Assembly (NCBI RefSeq): GCF_038024875.1
Contig: NZ_CP136136.1
Coordinates: forward strand, 930,001 to 994,000
Reading direction: 5' to 3'
From: Gordonia rubripertincta
Lineage (GTDB): Bacteria > Actinomycetota > Actinomycetes > Mycobacteriales > Mycobacteriaceae
Length of the DNA stretch: 64,000 nucleotides
Part shown: positions 41,921 through 50,243 of the stretch, piece after piece
Layout: each line of letters opens with the position of its first letter
Numbering within the stretch: position 1 is the first letter of the stretch
Program-made: the position numbers and the translations under genes
The notes under the pieces: model-generated
Told to the model about the DNA's origin: nothing
The model's input: the letters and a program-made list of their open reading frames with translations, nothing else
Databases searched by the model: none

Positions 41921-43558
41921 CTACTTGATGGTGAAGTATTTCTGCGCCACCTGGAGCGCTGCGGTGCCCGACTTCGGACCCTCGGTGTAGATCACGACGA
42001 CCTGTCCACCCTGGATGCCGACGAACCAGCCCGGCCCCTCGGGACCGTTGGTTCCGACCAGCGCCTTCAGGCCGGGGGCCCGGGTCAGGTCGCTGGCATC
42101 GCCGGTGGCCGCGGTCGTGGTCATGGCCCGCAGCAGCGGACCGACCAACGCAGGGTCGAGGCCTCCGAGTTCACCGCCGGTGACCTTGGTGGGCACGTTC
42201 TTGAGGACGAACGGCGGCACCGACGACGGTTGACCCGCAGCGGCCCGTGCCAGCGCGACACCGAGCGCACCCATGTTGGTCATCGACATGTTGGTCTGCC
42301 CAGGGCGGAAGCCGATGGTCGCGATACCGGGCTGTCCCGGCGTCGGGACGCTGGCACCGGGAACCGTGAACTGCACACCGAGGCCCAGGCGGTCGAGGAG
42401 CGTCTCCGCCTGCTCGGGTTGCGCGCCGGAGATACGGCCGATCTCGTCGAAGACCGGGTTCAGCGTCGAGCCGACCGGGTACGCCCGATCGATCTCGATG
42501 TTGCGTTCGGCGGCGTAGCTGTTCTGCGCCATACCGAGGATCGCGCCGCTCTGGGCGTCGAGTGTGAGGATCGTGGCGGGCTGCCCGACCTCGACCGCGG
42601 CGTCGCCCAGGGTCAGCTGCACACCCTGATCGACGGTCGACAGGACGTCCGGTCCGGGCGGCCCCTGCTCACCGGCGAGGCGACGGGGCCGGAGGCCGGG
42701 GTTGACCATCTCGACCTGCCAGCCGGCAGTGGCGTCCCGGATTGCCTGCCAGTAGTTGGTCAGGCCGTCCTCGAGGGGCGACGACAGGCGGCGGTCGGCC
42801 ATGACGAGCCGGTCGGTGCGGTTCACGCTCACCCCGGGCACACGGGCGGGGTCGCCGGCGAGAACCTGCATGTCCGGGTCGCGCAGTGTCACGGCGATCA
42901 CCGGCTTGCCCGGTGTCTCGGCCAACTTCTCGCCGATGACCGTGGGGGTGATCAGCGGGGCGATCGGCGCGATGACCCCGGCCAGCGCACGCGTCGTGGC
43001 GGCCAGATCGCGGGTCTGTGCAGGGTCGATGACGATTTCGTTGACCGGTTGGAGGTACATGAAGACCTTGCCCGACCGGCTGCGTACCGACGGCGCGGGC
43101 GTCGCGTCGGTGCGGACCTCGCGCAGGTGTCCGCCGGCGCCGAGGCCAGGATGCAAGATCGCCGGATCCCAGGTGACCTTCCAGCCCGACGACAGCTTCC
43201 GCGCGGTTCCTTCGCTGTTCGCCTCGTAGACGCGCCCCTTGTCCCAGTTCCACTTGGTGGTCAGGGCGAAGGTCGCGGTGCCATCGCTGTATTCGACGGG
43301 TTTCTCGATGTCGACGTCGATCCGTTGTGCCGACATCTCTTTCAGCGTCGTGGTCAGACTGTCACCGGCTTGACCAGGCGCAGTCGTGAACTGCGCGGCA
43401 CCGCCGGCGTCCTGGCGGCTCAGTGCAGTGGCGAAAGCGTCGATGGCGGCGACGGCACCCGAGTTCGACGTTCCGGTGAGCGAACAGGAGCTCACGACGA
43501 CGGCGCAGGTGACCGCGGCACAAGCGGCGGACGTTGCACGCTTGACCCAGATCTTCAT
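41921..43558 (-). CDS. Penicillin-binding-protein-like lipoprotein with lost catalytic motifs
   Basis: Lipoprotein of 545 residues: signal peptide with lipobox VSSC and lipidated Cys25, an NTF2-like MecA_N domain (about 35-150), a PBP-dimerisation-like domain (about 165-310) and a transpeptidase-fold C-terminus (from about 330). The catalytic SxxK is replaced: the aligned segment reads PVGSTLNPVFDE near residue 363, with Asn in place of Lys. The KTG box is also not recognisable; LVGTNGPEGPGWFVG stands where KTGT...WFVG is expected. The overall plan matches the actinobacterial penicillin-binding lipoproteins (Rv2864c type). Probably not a transpeptidase; a structural or beta-lactam-decoy role is speculative. 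The ATG at 43558 begins the signal sequence. Confidence 0.85.
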   Translation of the reverse strand: MKIWVKRATSAACAAVTCAVVVSSCSLTGTSNSGAVAAIDAFATALSRQDAGGAAQFTTAPGQAGDSLTTTLKEMSAQRIDVDIEKPVEYSDGTATFALTTKWNWDKGRVYEANSEGTARKLSSGWKVTWDPAILHPGLGAGGHLREVRTDATPAPSVRSRSGKVFMYLQPVNEIVIDPAQTRDLAATTRALAGVIAPIAPLITPTVIGEKLAETPGKPVIAVTLRDPDMQVLAGDPARVPGVSVNRTDRLVMADRRLSSPLEDGLTNYWQAIRDATAGWQVEMVNPGLRPRRLAGEQGPPGPDVLSTVDQGVQLTLGDAAVEVGQPATILTLDAQSGAILGMAQNSYAAERNIEIDRAYPVGSTLNPVFDEIGRISGAQPEQAETLLDRLGLGVQFTVPGASVPTPGQPGIATIGFRPGQTNMSMTNMGALGVALARAAAGQPSSVPPFVLKNVPTKVTGGELGGLDPALVGPLLRAMTTTAATGDASDLTRAPGLKALVGTNGPEGPGWFVGIQGGQVVVIYTEGPKSGTAALQVAQKYFTIK

Positions 43559-43751
43559 AGCGACAATTTTCACTCTTGTAACACCCGAAATCGACGCTCT
43601 CAGCTTCCATTCGGGAATCAAGCCGGTCACGAACGCGTCTCGTCCCGCAATCTCTGCGCCACAGCCGTCGCCCGGGTGTGGTTTCGTTCACGAAACCCGC
43701 GGGCGAACTCCGGCCAGGGGTGAGGGTCGGGCGGACTGCGATGATGAACTC

Positions 43752-44504
43752 ATGGCTTTCACGGTGATCCCCGGCGACGATCGCATGGTCACGACGACCG
43801 ACTGGCTCACCTCGCGGCACGGGTTCTCCTTCGGCGACCACTACGATCCCGACAACACCCACTTCGGCGCCCTCCTCGCGTTCAACGACGAGGTGGTGGC
43901 ACCCGGCGAGGGCTTCGACCTCCATCATCACCAGGAGAGCGAGATCGTCACCTGGGTGGTGTCCGGGACGCTCGTGCACCGGGATTCGGCCGGGCACTCG
44001 GGCGTGCTCTACCCGGGTCTCGTGCAACGGATGAGCGCCGGGACCGGCGTCGAACACTCCGAGCGCAACGACACGTGGCCGGACCTGGCGGGTTCGGGGA
44101 CCGAGCCGGTGCACTACGTCCAGATGTGGCTGATGCCCGACCGCCACGGACTCGAACCGTCCTACGACCAGGCCGACGTCGCCGACCGGCTGGCGGCCGG
44201 TGAGCTGGTCCCGGTCGCCTCCGGGGACCCCGACCGTGGGGCCGCGATCTCGATCGCCAACGCCGGCGCCACCCTCTACGCCGTGCGGCTGAGCCCCGGC
44301 GGGAAGGCCGAGATCCCGACTGCGCGCTTCACACTCCTGTTCGTCGTCGGGGGCCAGGCTGAGGCCACCGTCGACGGGGAGCCCGCAACCTTGCGTGCCG
44401 GTGACGCCGTGCGCGCCGTCGACGCCGAACTGATGTCGGTCAGCTCCGCCGCCGGTGCCGAGGTCCTGGTCTGGTCGATGGCGGCTGGGCTCGGGGGTGC
44501 CTGA
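43752..44504 (+). CDS. Pirin family bicupin
   Basis: Two-cupin protein of 250 residues of the YhhW/pirin family, Fe-dependent quercetinase-like or redox sensor. The N-terminal cupin has the metal-ligand pattern FDLHHHQESEIVTWVVSG and later GTGVEHSERN; the C-terminal cupin (LLFVVGGQAEATVDGEPATL) lacks ligands, as usual. ATG 43752 begins the first cupin strand; the long frame upstream overlaps the divergent lipoprotein promoter. Physiological substrate unknown. Confidence 0.88.
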   Translation: MAFTVIPGDDRMVTTTDWLTSRHGFSFGDHYDPDNTHFGALLAFNDEVVAPGEGFDLHHHQESEIVTWVVSGTLVHRDSAGHSGVLYPGLVQRMSAGTGVEHSERNDTWPDLAGSGTEPVHYVQMWLMPDRHGLEPSYDQADVADRLAAGELVPVASGDPDRGAAISIANAGATLYAVRLSPGGKAEIPTARFTLLFVVGGQAEATVDGEPATLRAGDAVRAVDAELMSVSSAAGAEVLVWSMAAGLGGA

Positions 44505-44513
44505 CGGGAACCG

Positions 44514-45230
44514 CTACTCCGTCCGCGACAAGGCGTGCAGATCCTTCGCGGTCGGCGACTTCTCGACGCTGTCGGGGTCGGGGTAGGTCCGCAGCAACCT
44601 GTCGGCGGTCCCCGCCGTGGTGACCGTGAACCAGTAGTGCTCGTTGCGGTAGTGGTGAAAGCGGTGGTTGCGCCAGAGCCGGCGGTAGAACGCATGTCGC
44701 GGCCGGTAGTCGGAGTGGATGAGGTAGTGCGTCCACTCGTAGACCAGTCCGATCGCCGGGAGCACGACGAGGAACGTGAGTCCCCGTTCGACGCTGGTGA
44801 AGAGCAGCAGTCCGACGGCGAGGGCGGCGACGATCACGACGATCAGCACCTGCCACGGGATGAAGATGAGCGGGATGTCGCGGGGGTCGCGATGATGCTC
44901 CCGGTGCTTGCGCGAGACGAGCGGGTCGATGGTGACCGGTCCCAGTCGCTTCGGGCGCCAATGGAGGACGAAGACGTGGACCAGCCACTCCACCAGCGGG
45001 AAGCTCGCGACCATGACGACGGGGACGAGCACGTCGGCGAGACCCCAACCGCCCAGCCACACACGCGCCACCAGCGCGGTGGCGAGGAAGCCCGCCATGA
45101 TCCACGGCGACGGATGCCGGAGGAACTCGGCGAACGCGTCGCGCAGCGACATCGAATGCCTCGACCTCATACGCCGTTCTTCGGCCGCCACCTGCCGGCG
45201 CGCCGTGATGTCGATCTCGTCGGCGGACAT
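44514..45230 (-). CDS. Fatty acid hydroxylase / sterol desaturase family protein
   Basis: Di-iron membrane oxygenase-type protein of 238 residues. The histidine clusters that bind the two irons are visible: HVFVLH, KHREHHRD, HYLIHSDY and HRFHHYRNEHYWFTV. Two pairs of hydrophobic segments (PWIMAGFLATALVARVWL and FIPWQVLIVVIVAALAVGLL) flank them. Its start overlaps the stop of the GntR regulator by one base, so the regulator and enzyme form a unit and the hydroxylase is a likely target. The acyl or carotenoid substrate is unknown. Confidence 0.87.
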   Translation of the reverse strand: MSADEIDITARRQVAAEERRMRSRHSMSLRDAFAEFLRHPSPWIMAGFLATALVARVWLGGWGLADVLVPVVMVASFPLVEWLVHVFVLHWRPKRLGPVTIDPLVSRKHREHHRDPRDIPLIFIPWQVLIVVIVAALAVGLLLFTSVERGLTFLVVLPAIGLVYEWTHYLIHSDYRPRHAFYRRLWRNHRFHHYRNEHYWFTVTTAGTADRLLRTYPDPDSVEKSPTAKDLHALSRTE

Positions 45231-45973
45231 CAGTGCCCCTCCCCCTGTGTGGTTTCTGCGTTCTCGAGTACCTCGCAGAGTGCGAGCAGCGCCGTCGTCG
45301 CAGGTTCGAGCAGAGCTCGAGCAGCCGCCGCGGCTCGTCCGGGATCACGCGCGGCGATGGTGTCGACCACCGCGCGATAGCCATCGATGTTCCCGACCTC
45401 GGGTTCGAGGACCCCGGCGAGGGCCGGGACCGCGGGCTCGTAGGCGGCGCGCAGCGAGTTGTACATGAGCCGGAAGGCGATCGAGTCGGCCGCGTCGACG
45501 ACGACGCTCCAGAACTCGAGGGCGACGACCTGCTGGCCGACGGGCTCGGGCTCGACGGCGAGACGGTCGAGGACCGCTCGGATCGCGACGAGATCGCTGT
45601 CGGTGGCACGCCGCGCCGCGAGGCGGGCGACCTCCGGGCCGACGGCGGCACGCGCCTCGATGATCGACCGCGCGACGCGCGGCACGAGCGCACCGCTGCG
45701 GATGAGGAGACGCGGCAGGAGATCGAGGCCTCCCGTCCGGGCGATGTCCTGGACCCGCGCGCCGTCGCCCTGCCGGATGGTGACGAGTCCCGACGCCTCG
45801 ACCCGCTTGAGCGCCTCGCGCACGGTCGGCCGGGACACCCCCAGCATTCGCGCGAGCTCCCGCTCGCTGGGGAGCGCCTCGCCGGCGGCCAGATCGCCGG
45901 CCAGCACGCCTTCGACGATCTGGTCGAAGACGATCTCGGGCGCACTCTGCTGGGTCACCGGCTGGAAGGGCAT
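45230..45973 (-). CDS. FadR-type (FCD) GntR family regulator
   Basis: Regulator of 247 residues: winged helix (PSERELARMLGVSRPTVREA, then LVTIRQGDGARVQD) and an all-helical FCD ligand-binding domain ending in about five helices. The ATG at 45973 gives the usual spacing to the first helix (GTG 45991 is possible). A perfect FCD-GntR half-palindrome (TGGTCAGACCA) lies 38 bases upstream, indicating autoregulation. Directly followed by the fatty-acid-hydroxylase-type gene. The ligand is unknown; FCD members bind small organic acids or acyl-CoAs. Confidence 0.9.
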   Translation of the reverse strand: MPFQPVTQQSAPEIVFDQIVEGVLAGDLAAGEALPSERELARMLGVSRPTVREALKRVEASGLVTIRQGDGARVQDIARTGGLDLLPRLLIRSGALVPRVARSIIEARAAVGPEVARLAARRATDSDLVAIRAVLDRLAVEPEPVGQQVVALEFWSVVVDAADSIAFRLMYNSLRAAYEPAVPALAGVLEPEVGNIDGYRAVVDTIAARDPGRAAAAARALLEPATTALLALCEVLENAETTQGEGH

Positions 45974-46010
45974 GTCTGTGACCGTAGCCACATGGGGTCA
46001 GGTGGTCAAG

Positions 46011-46021
46011 TGGTCAGACCA
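46011..46021. promoter_or_regulatory. FCD-GntR operator
   Basis: TGGT-CAG-ACCA, an exact match to the TGGTnnnACCA pattern of FadR-subfamily GntR operators, just upstream of the GntR gene. A neighbouring half-site TGGTC (46003-46007) precedes it. Confidence 0.75.
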
Positions 46022-46106
46022 GGCCGTCGCCAACAACGCTGGTTCGGATCGGCGGCGCCACCTCTACGTAGGGAACCTTTTCGGCGTAGTCGCGATTCTG
46101 CCCAGG

Positions 46107-47567
46107 TCAGCGAAGCTGATCGAGCAGCCGCAGCCACACCTCACTGACGGTCGGGTACGACGGGACCGCGTGCCACAGCCGCGACAGCGGCACCTCGCCG
46201 ACGATCGCGACCGTCGCCGAGTGCACGAGTTCGCCGGTCTGCGACCCGACGAAGGTCGCACCGACGAGAATCTCCCTCTCCGCGTCGACGACCAGCGATG
46301 CGTACCCGGAGTAGTCCGGCCCGAGCAGGTACGACCCGGCCACTGCGATCTCGCCCTCGGCGACGCGCACGTCGATGCCGGCAGCGGTCGCCTGTTCGCG
46401 GGTGAGCCCTACCGACGAGATCTCCGGTCGGGTGAACACCACCTGTGGCACCGCAGCATGGTCGGAACTCGCGACGTACCGCGGGCCGTCGAGTTCCCGA
46501 CCCTCGGCCCGTGCGGCGATGACGTCGCCGGCCACCCGCGCCTGATACTTGCCCATGTGCGTCAATGCGTTGCGGCCGTTGGCATCTCCAACCGAGTACA
46601 GCCACGGATGCCCCGGCACGGTGAGGTGATCGTCGACCCTCAGCGGGCCCTTCGCCTCCACCCCCAGGGCATCGAGTCCCACATCGGTTGTCGCGGGCGC
46701 CCTTCCGGCCGCGACCAGGGTCTCGTCGACGGTGAGCTCGTCGGCTCCGTCGCCGGTGAGCCGGACGATCGCCGGGCCGCCGTGGAGTCGCCCGTATCCG
46801 GTGTCCGCGGCGTCGGGCCTCTCGACGGAGTCGATCGTCGTCCCGAAGCGGATGTCGGCGCCGCGTTCCCGCAGCGCGTCGGCAACCCGTTCGCCGGCGA
46901 AGGGTTCCATCTTCGGCAGCAGCCGGTCCCCGCGGATCGCCATCACGAGACCGCGCACACCCAGGTCGAGCAGCCACGTCGCGGCCTCGCAGGCCACGAC
47001 CCCGCCGCCGAGCACCACCACCCGTTCCGGGATGTCGAGGATGTTGGTCGCGTCGCGCGATGTCCACGGCAGCGCCTCGCGCAGTCCCGGGATCGGCGGA
47101 ACGGATGCGGTGCTCCCGGTGGCGACGACCACCGCCTCGCGGGCTGTCAGGAGCCGGTCACCGACCCGGACCTGTTTCTCGCCGACGATCCGGCCGTGGC
47201 CGCGGATCACCTCGATCCCGGCACTCTCGGCCCACTTCACCTGACCGGTGTCGTCGTGGGTGGCGGCCCCGTCGGTGAGTCGTCCGGTGACGGTGTCCCG
47301 CCAGCCGAGCACGCCGTCGGCATCCGGGTTCGACGCCGACGCCCGTTCCCTGGACCCGGCCAGCGACCGCGCCTCGCCGAGCGCGTTCCCGGGCCCGAGC
47401 AGCGCCTTGGACGGCATGCAGGCCCAGTAGGAGCACTCCCCGCCCATCAGTTCGTGTTCGACGATCGCCGCGGTGCGATCGCTTCCTCGTATCGCGTAGT
47501 CGGCGGCATTCTCGCCCACCGGCCCGCCGCCGATCACGACGACGTCGTAGCTGGTTTCTCCCACCAT
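46107..47567 (-). CDS. FAD/NAD-dependent disulfide oxidoreductase, lipoamide-dehydrogenase-like
   Basis: Flavoprotein of 486 residues in the pyridine nucleotide-disulfide oxidoreductase family. FAD-binding VVVIGGGPVGENAA starts the protein, the redox disulfide is Cys45 and Cys50 (GGECSYWACMPSK), the NAD-binding loop is VVLGGGVVACEAATWLLD, and VGDANGRNALTHMGKYQA is the second FAD motif. In place of the usual C-terminal active-site HPTxSE it reads SYPTVSE, so the proton-relay His is Tyr, as in mercuric-reductase-like enzymes. No E2 partners are nearby. It may be a reductase for a small disulfide, quinone or metal. GGTGG precedes the ATG; divergent from the M13 peptidase by 85 bases. Confidence 0.87.
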   Translation of the reverse strand: MVGETSYDVVVIGGGPVGENAADYAIRGSDRTAAIVEHELMGGECSYWACMPSKALLGPGNALGEARSLAGSRERASASNPDADGVLGWRDTVTGRLTDGAATHDDTGQVKWAESAGIEVIRGHGRIVGEKQVRVGDRLLTAREAVVVATGSTASVPPIPGLREALPWTSRDATNILDIPERVVVLGGGVVACEAATWLLDLGVRGLVMAIRGDRLLPKMEPFAGERVADALRERGADIRFGTTIDSVERPDAADTGYGRLHGGPAIVRLTGDGADELTVDETLVAAGRAPATTDVGLDALGVEAKGPLRVDDHLTVPGHPWLYSVGDANGRNALTHMGKYQARVAGDVIAARAEGRELDGPRYVASSDHAAVPQVVFTRPEISSVGLTREQATAAGIDVRVAEGEIAVAGSYLLGPDYSGYASLVVDAEREILVGATFVGSQTGELVHSATVAIVGEVPLSRLWHAVPSYPTVSEVWLRLLDQLR

Positions 47568-47652
47568 GGATCCACCGTAGGGACCCGACCGGGCCCCCGC
47601 GTGATTTCGCCGGTACCGAACGCTGCTGACGGATCGGCGATCCGGTGACAGG

Positions 47653-49644
47653 ATGGAGCGCGTGACTGCTTCGAATACCGATCTCAAGTCCGGACTCGAC
47701 CTCGAGTGGGTCGACGATTCCGTCCGCATCCAGGACGATCTGTTCGCCCACGTCAACGGCAAGTGGTTGGAGTCGCACGTCATTCCCGACGACCGTTCGG
47801 TCGACGGAGCATTCCACGTGCTGCGCGACAACTCCGAGGAGAACGTCCGCGACATCATCACCGAGTGTGCGGAGTCGAGCCCGGCGAGCGGTTCCGACGC
47901 ACAGAAGATCGGCGACCTCTACGCCTCGTTCATGGACACCGACCACATCGAGGCGCTCGGAATCGGCCCGATCACCGGCGAGCTCGAGAAGATCGCCGCC
48001 ATCGATTCCGTGGACGCACTCGCCCGGCGTATCGGCCGGCTCCAGCGACACGGCGCCGGTGGACTGTTCGGCTTCTACGTCGACACCGACGCCAAGAAGT
48101 CCGACCGCTACCTGGTGCACGTCACCCAGTCCGGTCTCGGCCTGCCCGACGAGTCGTACTACCGCGAGGACAAACACGCGGAGACCCGCACCGCTTATGT
48201 GGCGCACGTGGAGCGGATGTTCGCCCTCGCCGGCTTCGACGACGCAGCTGCCCGCGCCGGCACCATCCTCGATCTCGAGACCGCGATCGCGGCCGCGCAC
48301 TGGGACGTCGTCAAGCGCCGCGACGCCGAACTCACCTACAACCTGATGACGCTGGACGAATTCTCCTCCACCGCTGACGGTTTTCCGATCAGCGAGTGGC
48401 TGGGCGGTCTGGGCACCACCGGTGACCCGACCTTCGCCGAGGTCGTCGTCGCGCAGCCGTCCTTCGTGTCCGGCGCGTCGGCTCTCATCGCCTCTCGTCC
48501 GCTCGACGAGTGGAAGACCTGGCTGACGTGGCGACTGCTCCGCTCCGCGGCGTCGTACCTGTCGTCGGACTTCGTCGACGAGAGCTTCGACTTCTACGGC
48601 CGCACGCTGACGGGCGCGGAGACCATCCGTGACCGATGGAAGCGCGGCGTCGGGTTCGTCGAGGGCGCGATGGGCTTCGCGGTCGGCAAGCTCTATGTCG
48701 CCAAGCACTTCCCGCCGGAGGCGAAGGCGCGTATGGACGAGCTTATCGCCAACCTGGTGAAGGCCTACCGCCGCAACATCTCCGAACTCCCGTGGATGAC
48801 CCCGGACACCCGGGAGAAGGCCCTCGCGAAACTCGAGAAGTTCACCCCCAAGATCGGCTACCCGGCGAAATGGCGCGACTACAGCGCGCTGAGCGTCGAC
48901 CGCGGTGATCTCATCGGGAACGTCGCGCGCGCATCGTCGTTCGAGCAGGACCGCGAGTTCGCCAAGATCGGCGGACCGGTCGATCACGACGAGTGGTTCA
49001 TGACGCCGCAGACAGTCAACGCCTACTACAACCCGGGCATGAACGAGATCGTCTTCCCGGCCGCCATCCTGCAGCCGCCGTTCTTCGACCCCGAGGCCGA
49101 CGACGCGGTCAACTACGGCGGCATCGGCGCCGTGATCGGCCACGAGATCGGGCACGGCTTCGACGATCAGGGCGCGAAGTACGACGGCGACGGCAACCTG
49201 GTCGACTGGTGGACCGACACCGACCGTAGCGAGTTCTCTTCCCGTACACGCAAGCTCATCGACCAGTACGGCGAGTTCACCCCGACGGGCCTCGACCCGG
49301 AACACAAGGTCAACGGTGACTTCACCATCGGTGAGAACATCGGCGACCTCGGTGGTCTGTCCATCGCGCTGGTCGCGTACGAGATCGCGACCGAGGGAAC
49401 CGAACCCCCGGTGATCGACGGGCTGACCGGTACGCAACGAGTCTTCTTCAGCTGGGCGCAGATCTGGCGCACCAAGACCCGCGACGCCGAGGCGATCCGT
49501 CGTCTGTCGATCGACCCGCACTCGCCGCCGGAGTTCCGCTGCAACGGCGTCGTGCGCAACATGGACGCCTTCTACGAGGCCTTCGACGTGAAGCCCGGGG
49601 ACGCACTGTATCTGGAGCAGGACCAGCGGGTCCGGATCTGGTGA
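47653..49644 (+). CDS. zmp1: M13 family zinc metallopeptidase (Zmp1/neprilysin-like)
   Basis: Gluzincin of 663 residues. Zinc ligands His497 and His501 with catalytic Glu498 (HEIGH), third ligand Glu561 and Asp565 in GENIGDLGG, substrate-binding NAYYNPGMNEIVFPA, and the C-terminal VRNMDAFYEAFDVKPGD are all present. No obvious signal peptide is visible, as in M. tuberculosis Zmp1 (Rv0198c), which acts in host-cell interactions. A GTG nine bases downstream (47662) is an alternative start. It couples through a GTGA overlap with the K+-channel-like gene, as Rv0198c lies near Rv0200. Confidence 0.93.
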   Translation: MERVTASNTDLKSGLDLEWVDDSVRIQDDLFAHVNGKWLESHVIPDDRSVDGAFHVLRDNSEENVRDIITECAESSPASGSDAQKIGDLYASFMDTDHIEALGIGPITGELEKIAAIDSVDALARRIGRLQRHGAGGLFGFYVDTDAKKSDRYLVHVTQSGLGLPDESYYREDKHAETRTAYVAHVERMFALAGFDDAAARAGTILDLETAIAAAHWDVVKRRDAELTYNLMTLDEFSSTADGFPISEWLGGLGTTGDPTFAEVVVAQPSFVSGASALIASRPLDEWKTWLTWRLLRSAASYLSSDFVDESFDFYGRTLTGAETIRDRWKRGVGFVEGAMGFAVGKLYVAKHFPPEAKARMDELIANLVKAYRRNISELPWMTPDTREKALAKLEKFTPKIGYPAKWRDYSALSVDRGDLIGNVARASSFEQDREFAKIGGPVDHDEWFMTPQTVNAYYNPGMNEIVFPAAILQPPFFDPEADDAVNYGGIGAVIGHEIGHGFDDQGAKYDGDGNLVDWWTDTDRSEFSSRTRKLIDQYGEFTPTGLDPEHKVNGDFTIGENIGDLGGLSIALVAYEIATEGTEPPVIDGLTGTQRVFFSWAQIWRTKTRDAEAIRRLSIDPHSPPEFRCNGVVRNMDAFYEAFDVKPGDALYLEQDQRVRIW

Positions 49645-50210
49645 ACGACGCATCCGGCGGCCCTCTCGGCGCCCCGGCACCGGGACCGGGGTCGCCGGAT
49701 TCCTTCGTGTTGGCGAAGGGACGTGACCTGACGGTCGCCCTACTCCGTCCCATCGGCGCCGCCATCGTCCTGCTGACCGGATACTTCCTGCTGCCGATCA
49801 ACAAGGACAGCAATCTCAACACCCTCGGGATGGTCCTGGGTGCGGCACTGCTCGCGTCGTTCTGCGTGTGGGAGGTGCGCAGATTCGCGCGGTCCACCCG
49901 TCCGGTCGCGACCGCGGTCGAGATGCTGGTGGCGCTGGCGACGTTCTACATCGTCGCCTTCGCCACCACGTATTACCTGTTCTCCGAATACGATCCGGGC
50001 AGCTTCAACGAGAAGCTCACCCGCGTCGACGCCCTGTACTTCTGCCTGACGGTGTTCACGACAACGGGTTTCGGCGACATCGCACCGGATTCGCAGGGGG
50101 CACGGATCGCGGTGTCGATCCAGATGGCCAGCACGCTGGTACTCCTCGGGCTCGGCCTGCGTTTCCTCAACCTGTTGATCAATCAGCGACGCCAGGCCAC
50201 CGCAGGGTGA
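49641..50210 (+). CDS. Ion-channel-like membrane protein (K+ channel filter, Rv0200-like)
   Basis: Protein of 189 residues with three to four membrane segments: two near the N-terminus (LLRPIGAAIVLLTGYFLLP and GMVLGAALLASFCVW), a third at about 94-113, and a pore helix plus final span after residue 131. The filter-like sequence TTTGFGDI (residues 140-147) corresponds to TVGYGD of potassium channels, with Gly143-Phe144-Gly145-Asp146. The GTG start overlaps the stop of the M13 peptidase (GTGA). No regulatory domain follows. Ion selectivity is inferred from the motif. Confidence 0.83.
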   Translation: MNDASGGPLGAPAPGPGSPDSFVLAKGRDLTVALLRPIGAAIVLLTGYFLLPINKDSNLNTLGMVLGAALLASFCVWEVRRFARSTRPVATAVEMLVALATFYIVAFATTYYLFSEYDPGSFNEKLTRVDALYFCLTVFTTTGFGDIAPDSQGARIAVSIQMASTLVLLGLGLRFLNLLINQRRQATAG

Positions 50211-50243
50211 CCCGGCGTCGCTGATCAGGGTGTCGGAGAACGA

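Noticed and set aside
47158..49680. 840-codon minus-strand frame opposite the M13 peptidase
   Set aside because: Mirror frame running across two real genes; no recognisable domain.
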